From Macrolepiota albuminosa (Eukaryota; Basidiomycota; Agaricomycetes; Agaricales; Agaricaceae), in the NCBI GenBank assembly GCA_027475525.1, contig JAMWFC010000082.1:2978115-3042114 (forward strand): DNA of 64,000 nucleotides, written 5' to 3'. Below, in pieces: positions 57,851-64,000 of this stretch. The stretch's first letter is position 1; every line of letters starts with the position of its first letter. Position numbers and translations under genes: made by a program. The notes under the pieces were generated by a model that did no database searches, was not told the DNA's origin, and was given only the letters and a program-made list of their open reading frames with translations.

Positions 57851-57975
57851 GTACTGCGTATACATCCAGCACACCCAACCACAGTTGGCGTCATCATTTT
57901 GAAGCCCATCGCAAGAGATTCTATTAAGACAGAATTCTGCCAAAAACTCAAGCCCAGTAACAGTGCCGCCCCCTG

Positions 57976-58809
57976 TTGGAGAGCACTTTTGAACCAAGCA
58001 CTACTGACTTACCACACTTGCCAGGCACGCTACCAAGACAGACTTTAGACCAAGAGCTTGAGGCCACCCCAAATAGCCTAGCCAAAAGCTTTTTCCCTTT
58101 TTTCCAACCTTTTGAGTATTTAGCAGGTGAAAACCATATGCCGCTTACTCCTCTAGAAGAGCTATCTAGGTTATTGTCACCAGAACCTAGCGACTCAGAG
58201 CTAACCGAGCTCATATCTACTACATTGATATTAAGTAACACAAGCACTACCATACTTCCTACTTTGACACACACACCTGCTGGTATGGAGCAGCCAAATA
58301 ACTAGTGCATGCCACCTCAAAACCACTTCTTGTTGCCAAAATGGGATGAAACAAAGCCCTGTGAACTAACACAGTATTTCAAGGAGTTGGAGTATTTGCT
58401 ACGTGACTGCTGCATAACAGACAATACACAGATGAAAGAATATGCTGCCAGATATGTCTCATACAATATAGCCAAATCATGAACAGGTTTAAAGGAGTTC
58501 CAAGGACTTACAAATGATGTGGTGCCAAGGCCTTTTATCTATAATGAATGGAAGAAGGTGATTATTCATTTATATCCTGATGCTGAAGAAGCTACATATT
58601 ATATGGTAATGGAAATCCAGAAGTTAGTACAAGACACCTTTGCAGTAGGAATTTATATGCTTGGCGCATTATCAAGAGGGGCCAAACAAAAAAATACGCT
58701 TGCTTACAACCGCTGGACCCTCAAGGGGACCACAAAAAAGACAAGCGCTGGTATACTTGCAAGGGGACTAGAAGCAAAATACCATTGGATACAGAAGAAG
58801 GAGAGATGA
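57976..58809 (+). pseudogene. Gypsy-type gag, two in-frame stops
   Basis: One continuous frame interrupted only by TAG at about 58303 and TGA near 58480. The N-terminal part is Pro/Ser/Thr-rich (LPRQTLDQELEATPN). The central part LLPKWDETKPCELTQYFKEL and NEWKKVIIHLYPDAEEATYY is a Gag-type capsid region. It keeps more CpG than gypsy D, so it is younger. No zinc knuckle or pol in frame follows. Confidence 0.65.
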
Positions 58810-59238
58810 TGGCTCAGTAACTAACCAGGTAATAGCTTTCCTCCATCAAAAGCTGAAGACAATTCACCATGTTCTCGATGGTGATTTCCTGGATTTGGGT
58901 GACTATCAGAAGGACGTTGTAATGTACCAAGAATAGCAGCACACACATATGGAAAGCCTGGCTCCATGTAGCCTCCATACCAAAATGTGTTAATGGGGAC
59001 ACGTCTTCCCAGATTTCACAAGCGGCATGCAGGAGCTAGCAGCGACAACCCAACTTAACCATCTCATCAGCCAACTTAAAGATACCCTCAGGAGGGTAGT
59101 GGTAAAAGAACAAAGTGGCCTGGTCCAGAAAGATGGGAGGATCCATGGCGATATAGGCACAATCACAGCTTTGAGTCCACACGCAACCAGACGGGGTGGC
59201 CATCGTGAAGACTGATGGAGTTGAGTTGATGCATAAGT

Positions 59239-59392
59239 AATTTATAGGACACGGGAAGCATTTTGACTAGTGACAGCATGGAAGGACTTTTTTCAAGGAA
59301 CCAGGACCCTAACAGAATTTATAGGACACGGGAAGCATTTTGACTAGTGACAGCATGGAAGGACTTTTTTCAAGGAACCAGGACCCTAACAG
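59239..59392. repeat. 77-bp tandem duplication (probable assembly seam 8)
   Basis: Copies start at 59239 and 59316. Confidence 0.95.
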
Positions 59393-59727
59393 AGCGCTAG
59401 CCAATCAGAGGCGCTTGACTCATTTTGGGACTGTCCAAAAAGGAAGTTGACATTTGATGTTTAGCGCTTACTCACATCATCACCAAATAAACATAAGCAA
59501 CTACTGGTTTTCTATTTCTTTATATGCTATACTTCTTGCATAGATCCGCTTATTTATTTACAGACAGTATCCATTTCTACTTAGTCTGGTGCAGTAATAG
59601 CTATTGGACTGTGCCGGCAAAGAGGTTTTTGTGCTGTGATGATATACTGAGCATTTCCCCTTTTTCCTTTAGTTTGTTTATTTTGATTGCTTACAGACTG
59701 AAGTCTTGGTATCAAAAGAAGGGGGGG

Positions 59728-59881
59728 CATTTATTTGGATAAAGAGGGCTACATCAAAAACTATGTATCAACTGATCACACAATCAAAAAAGTCCAAGAA
59801 GAGCCATTTATTTGGATAAAGAGGGCTACATCAAAAACTATGTATCAACTGATCACACAATCAAAAAAGTCCAAGAAGAGC
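59728..59881. repeat. 77-bp tandem duplication (probable assembly seam 9)
   Basis: Copies start at 59728 and 59805. Confidence 0.95.
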
Positions 59882-60589
59882 AAAGCACTACAGGCTGGCG
59901 ACCATGCATCAAACGCAGGAATAGCGGGATCACTTAGAGGGAGCAAATTCCATCCTGAATATGGATACTTGCTTGCCACTCAAAGGGGTGCTGGGAAGAG
60001 TGGCAAGAGTAGGTGAAGTTTGGGCCAACTGATCAAAGTCAACATCGCTGGCATAGAACACAACAGGAAACCCACCTCACTAACTTCGGTACTGGCAAGC
60101 AACACATCAATCTCATCAGATAAGGAAGGAGCCTGTATAGGCACCAAACTTTAGCACCACAAAAATCGAAATCGAAACCTAACTTACAAATGATCTCATA
60201 AAAGGATGCAACCAGTCGGCACCTTCATACTCCTAGTACCGAGCCATGCACCACTTACAAACTTTGGCTTCGTGTGCCCAAGAGCTGTCAGGGCCATGCA
60301 CCACCAACCATCACTGATAAAGCCACATTATGGCAGGAATGTTTTGTGGCACATTGGCGGTGCTGGTAGCCTTAGCACGGTCAAATAGATAGGAAGCTTT
60401 GGCAAGAAAGTTAGAAGGAGCAGAAGGAGCAAAACCAGATATTCTGAAAAAGATAGGAGGAAAAACATGAGCAGAAGGCAACATCTAGAAACGAGCTTAT
60501 AAGGTGCCAGCGGCATTATACGGACCGTAGCGCAGTCAAATTAATGACAGTGTTTGACTGAGGACAGTCAATTTTTCAGTTAGAGGGAG

Positions 60590-61060
60590 ATGATAGGCTT
60601 CTACTCGGACTGAGCGCATCAAGGGGCACACTACAGGCCTATGGATACAGGCCATACTCAAGACCCTAGCAATCCTCTTGGACACAGGAAACCACAGACC
60701 TTGGCGCTCAATTATAGGCACTGTTTATCAGCCTAAACCACCACTACTAAGCCTTCAGCATATACCACTTATTGATTTTGAAGGATTAGGAGACCAAGGA
60801 CTCAGGGCACTAGCACAATGGTGGGGACACAACTTTGACCAAACCCCGATCAGTTTCATAAAGAGGTTAGCATTAGGTGCTGCCATTGGACAAGGCACTT
60901 CAATCAGAAGTCTAAAGAATCAGCAGAGCCGGAACAGAATATACTCTAGCCCGACATTTTATCCATCAAGAATTGATACCAGGTTTAGTGCTGACAGTAG
61001 AACTCATGGCATCTGTCAAGGATTTTCTGACCATACCCTATAAAGGCCTGGCCAATCGGA
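60590..61060 (+). pseudogene. Unidentified retroelement coding segment
   Basis: The frame 60678-61043 gives LIDFEGLGDQGLRALAQWWG and FIKRLALGAAIGQGTSIRSL. The related segment at 57512 has the same end. No known domain recognised. Sequence from 61060 to 61272 shows no gene. Confidence 0.4.
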
Positions 61061-61272
61061 ATTACACTAAAAAGTGAGCAGACTCATACAAAGTTTAAGT
61101 TAGTTTAGAGTCGCCATGGCCAATGGGCTATAACGCCGTTGGTCGCTGTTGCCCTATGTGTGCTGGTCGCTATTGACAGGTTGCCGTTACCTACAACCAC
61201 AAGAAGAGGCACTAATTGGTAGCACCACAAATAGACTTATTTTAAGTAGTGCATAGTATAAAAGATAGCTAC

Positions 61273-61969
61273 TGTCACAGCCCCTCCCCTCCGGATCCAC
61301 CCTGGGACACCCCTGGAACACCATCCGGGACCCTCCCTCCAACCCCACAGGATGCGCCCCGCCATCACGCACATCAAGGGCTGCCATCAGCTGCCACCGG
61401 CCCCGATCAACAATTGGATCACGCGACTCGCTTCCAGCCATCATGCATCACGCATCACAGCTCCCTCCACGCCAATTGATTGCATGCCCCACACGCGCGA
61501 TCCAAGTATACAGTTCCTGCTCGCTACTCAATGACTCCCGGAACCCATCCCAGACACCCCGGAACCCCAAGACCCGGTTCCGTAGTACTTATAGCGTAGT
61601 TTCCTGTTGTATTCGCTAGTCTTGATATTAACTTGAATTGTTGCGTGTCCTCTGCTTGACTGGCACACTTTGACTGGCACACTTGAATAATTATGTGCTC
61701 TAAGTTTGATATGCCCTTCGCGACTTATAATTTGTTAACCCGGTCTTGTCTTAGAACCTCCGGTTCACGACTTGACCCCCACCCGACTCTCAACTCCCCA
61801 AAACCCAAAACCCCCAGACCAAGTCCCTACTCCCGGGACTATCCCCAACCGCATCTTGAACCTCGGAGTCCTAGCCCCAGAGTTCCAGACACCTGAGTAT
61901 CCATAGATCAAGTCCGCCTTGTAAGGGCGTTGCTTTCCCAGAAAGCCCCTGACTCAGTGGAACCTGACA
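61273..61969 (+). mobile_element. Solo LTR, family A, TSD GCTAC
   Basis: 697 bp from TGTCACAGCCCC to GGAACCTGACA, with GCTAC on both sides (61268-61272 and 61970-61974). Its TATA-like TTATAG (61589-61594) lies 30 bp before GTCTTGATATTA. Confidence 0.93.
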
Positions 61970-61974
61970 GCTAC

Positions 61975-63206
61975 TCTGGATGTACTGTAGTACTTGGTTG
62001 CAAGTAGTACTGATAGTTCTTGGGCTTGATGGTGTAGAAGGTTACTTGCAGTGCACACTGACTTGATGATGAAATTGATATATTTGAAGGCTTTCAATAA
62101 TCTTCCTGAAAGCAGAGGGTTCTCAACAAACTCCAGCCTAAGTGATTCACTCCCTGGGAACCACCGAGCCTTTGCCTATCAATTGCCTGTCTATTCTCTA
62201 CTAAACTTGGGCTATTTATACTGTTTTTCTGGTGCACAGACCACTATCTACACATGACTCTTTTGTTGTCAACTCCCCAGCCTCCAGAACATATTTGATA
62301 GTCCAATTTCCCTTTTGGGAGGCATGTTTCGGTGCCACCAGTTCCACCATTCAACTTCTTGTTCCACCATTCCTCCGGATGTCTCTGATTGCCACTTCCC
62401 CATTTGCTTCAGCTCCATTTAGCACAATCCCATTCATAGATCCTTCTTTCCCCTTTTAGCGCTTCCCTGCATTCCATGCTTCTTTTGACATCCCTCCATG
62501 CTTCTTTTCCTTTCTCCTTTCAGTTTCCCCTTTTAGTGCTTCCCTGCATTCCATGCTTCTTTTGACATCCCTCCATGCTTCTTTTCCTTTCTCCTTTCAG
62601 TCATGTCAAATCAGGCATTGTCAGATCTGATCTTGATCTAGATCATCACAAATTGATCTCATTTTGTCACTTCTGCCAGCTCCCATGCTTCCCCTCCTCA
62701 TTACAGTGGTTGGACTATTGTTGAGTGGATAGCTTGAGCTGGTCCCTGCCCTTTGTTCTGTACTGTCTGTGTATTTATTGGGGTGTTTTTAGAGATATAA
62801 TTTGTTGAGACTGCTACCAGGAGGCTTACAGTTTTCAGCCTTATGATTAAATGTTTATTTTGACTTCTGGTGCATGTTGTGTCCCTGACTGCTGGTACAG
62901 CATCATATCAGTACATAACAAAAAAGTTGTAACCGCTTAAACACCCAGTTACACTTAGCGTTCAAATTGCACTAGCTTTCTCTGACTTTGTCACTAAGTC
63001 AGGCGCTAGCCTTGTTTATCTTGTCTTTATCATTTACGGTGCCACCTACGGGCACATCACGCTGCACTACTCATCTTTTCTTCTATATCTCTGTGTGAAC
63101 TACAACATTTACCGTCTGCCAGGTAGCACCTGAGGCACTATTATTTAGCATGACATTCTATCACCTCTACTCGAGCACACCAGGACTCTCTCAGGACTCC
63201 TCATAA
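61975..63206. other. Repeat-like sequence without a gene
   Basis: Contains a TATA-like element in either orientation (ggctatttatactg, 62210), a T/C-rich block with a 77-bp duplication (62447), and from about 62930 a stretch with tgtaaccgctt and tagcg words like those in the insertion at 23321. It may be LTR-derived; boundaries were not found. Confidence 0.4.
62447..62600. repeat. 77-bp tandem duplication (probable assembly seam 10)
   Basis: Copies start at 62447 and 62524 and differ at one position (c/t), unlike the other nine pairs. Confidence 0.9.
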
Positions 63207-64000
63207 CTACGCATACCAAGCACTGGAGATGGTGTTGTACTGCGTATATGTCCAGTGCACCCAACTACAGTTGGCATTATCAACACCAGCCTTAATCTTG
63301 GTCCTAATTATTTGGCAGACCTCAGCTTCGATTCCAGGCAGTAACAGTCTATTGTGTTCTGTCCACGGCATGTGAGGAATGGTTGGGATTACAACAGGCA
63401 GGAAGAAATCTGTACGGAGACTGCCACATTTCAAGTCCTTCCAAGCAAAGACTTTATTTTGCTTAGCAACGAGATCGGTAAGAACATCCAACTCATCTTT
63501 GGTCAAGAATCTGGTATCATGCTCCTTGGTGAACTGTTGCTGGCGCTCAGCGGTAAAATGTCCCGTGGGCTGAAAGGGTGGTGGACTTGGTGATAAGGTT
63601 GGCATGTTGGCAAGAGGGTCGCCAATGATCTGCCACTCAATTCTAAAGATCTCAGGAAAGTGCGTAGCAATGGGTTTTGTTTTAAGAGCAACTGGCTTAT
63701 ATTTCTTTTTGACTTGAACCCCTTTCCTTTTGAGAGCATTAGCTTGGTTATATACAGAGGTAGAAAGGGGAAATGTAGCCTGAGGAGCAGCAAGTCTGAG
63801 AACGGCAGGAGACGAGGCTCTGGAAAGGGTAGTGAGATAAGTATCGGTAGACACAATATTTTGAAATGATTCAGAAGCGGTAAGGTATAAGTACGTAAGA
63901 GAAGAGTCAGTAATGTTTTGGTTTTTCTGGTAAGGCTCAGCATCGGTAGCAAATAAGGTAAATAGAACTTCTTCATCAAGAAAAGTAGTAGACACGACAT
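63207..64000 (-). CDS. Ty3/gypsy pol, partial (region before the RT core)
   Basis: An open minus-strand frame that enters from beyond the window end. It contains KKKYKPVALKTKP, FRIEWQIIGDPLANMPTL, FTKEHDTRFLTKDELDVLTD, VFAWKDLKCGSLRTDFFLP and PGIEAEVCQIIRTKIKAGV, which is the stretch just upstream of the RT palm in a gypsy family widespread in Agaricomycetes. At about 63290 the pol similarity stops and a sequence shared with 57836-57895 follows, so the copy is truncated before the catalytic RT part. No internal stop is seen. Confidence 0.8.
   Translation of the reverse strand, partial: VVSTTFLDEEVLFTLFATDAEPYQKNQNITDSSLTYLYLTASESFQNIVSTDTYLTTLSRASSPAVLRLAAPQATFPLSTSVYNQANALKRKGVQVKKKYKPVALKTKPIATHFPEIFRIEWQIIGDPLANMPTLSPSPPPFQPTGHFTAERQQQFTKEHDTRFLTKDELDVLTDLVAKQNKVFAWKDLKCGSLRTDFFLPVVIPTIPHMPWTEHNRLLLPGIEAEVCQIIRTKIKAGVDNANCSWVHWTYTQYNTISSAWYA

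Larger units (their letters stand above)
58810..60589. other. Retroelement-derived sequence, no assigned gene
   Basis: Short frames on both strands, two 77-bp duplications (59239, 59728), and a promoter-like stretch with ttatatgctata near 59520. Minus-strand frames near 60500-60200 (SYLFDRAK, NIPAIMWLYQ, EAKVCKWCMARY) look like a spliced or broken transposon protein that I cannot name. Confidence 0.35.

Noticed and set aside
1..64000. CRISPR arrays, bacterial operons, rRNA
   Set aside because: Spliced genes and eukaryotic retroelements dominate; no regularly spaced short repeats or rRNA-like sequence were seen.

Overview
The window looks like repeat-dense genomic DNA of a filamentous basidiomycete, probably an Agaricomycete with a transposon-expanded genome. 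The reasons are short GT-AG introns of 53-64 bp, chromodomain Ty3/gypsy elements, Ty1/copia, LINE and DDE elements of the kinds common in mushroom-forming fungi, and strong loss of CpG in the repeats. The species cannot be named from the sequence. I found no rRNA, CRISPR array or intact tRNA gene.

Only two host genes look intact, and both lie in CpG-containing islands between repeats. One is a four-exon short-chain dehydrogenase of the 17-beta-HSD10 type (2446-3415, minus). The other is a seven-exon alpha/beta hydrolase (16530-17878, plus). In both, hand splicing gives an uninterrupted reading frame with the expected catalytic residues.

The rest is layered mobile DNA. Positions 1-15.9 kb hold LTR relics, gag, copia, Tc1 and gypsy integrase fragments, and solo LTRs with clean target-site duplications (TSDs). 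From 18.1 to 29.8 kb a DDE transposon relic was entered by a full-length chromovirus (gypsy B, 18565-27465, TSD GTGTG). Gypsy B was itself entered by a Helitron-like tandem dimer, a 978-bp element and a 313-bp LTR-like element. From 29.8 to 48.9 kb there is a four-deep nest: a LINE interrupted by a Ty1/copia element (31563-47577, TSD AGAAG), which is interrupted by gypsy A (35213-46644, TSD ACTCC), which carries a solo LTR of family B (TSD GACTC). From 48.9 to 64 kb there are pieces of several further gypsy elements, a tRNA-derived SINE-like cluster, a solo LTR A (TSD GCTAC) and a gypsy pol fragment running off the window end.

The most interesting signals are these. (i) Ten tandem duplications all have exactly a 77-bp period and lie only in repeats; they look like unmerged k-mer overlaps of an assembler, not biology. 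(ii) A 570+546 bp head-to-tail pair of hairpin-ended elements sits between A and T with no TSD; removing it restores the integrase frame exactly. (iii) A decayed antisense ORF with a Zn2Cys6-like cysteine pattern lies inside gypsy A between the chromodomain and the 3' LTR. (iv) Tf1-type self-priming is suggested in gypsy A, and more weakly in gypsy B, by primer sites complementary to the elements' own LTRs.
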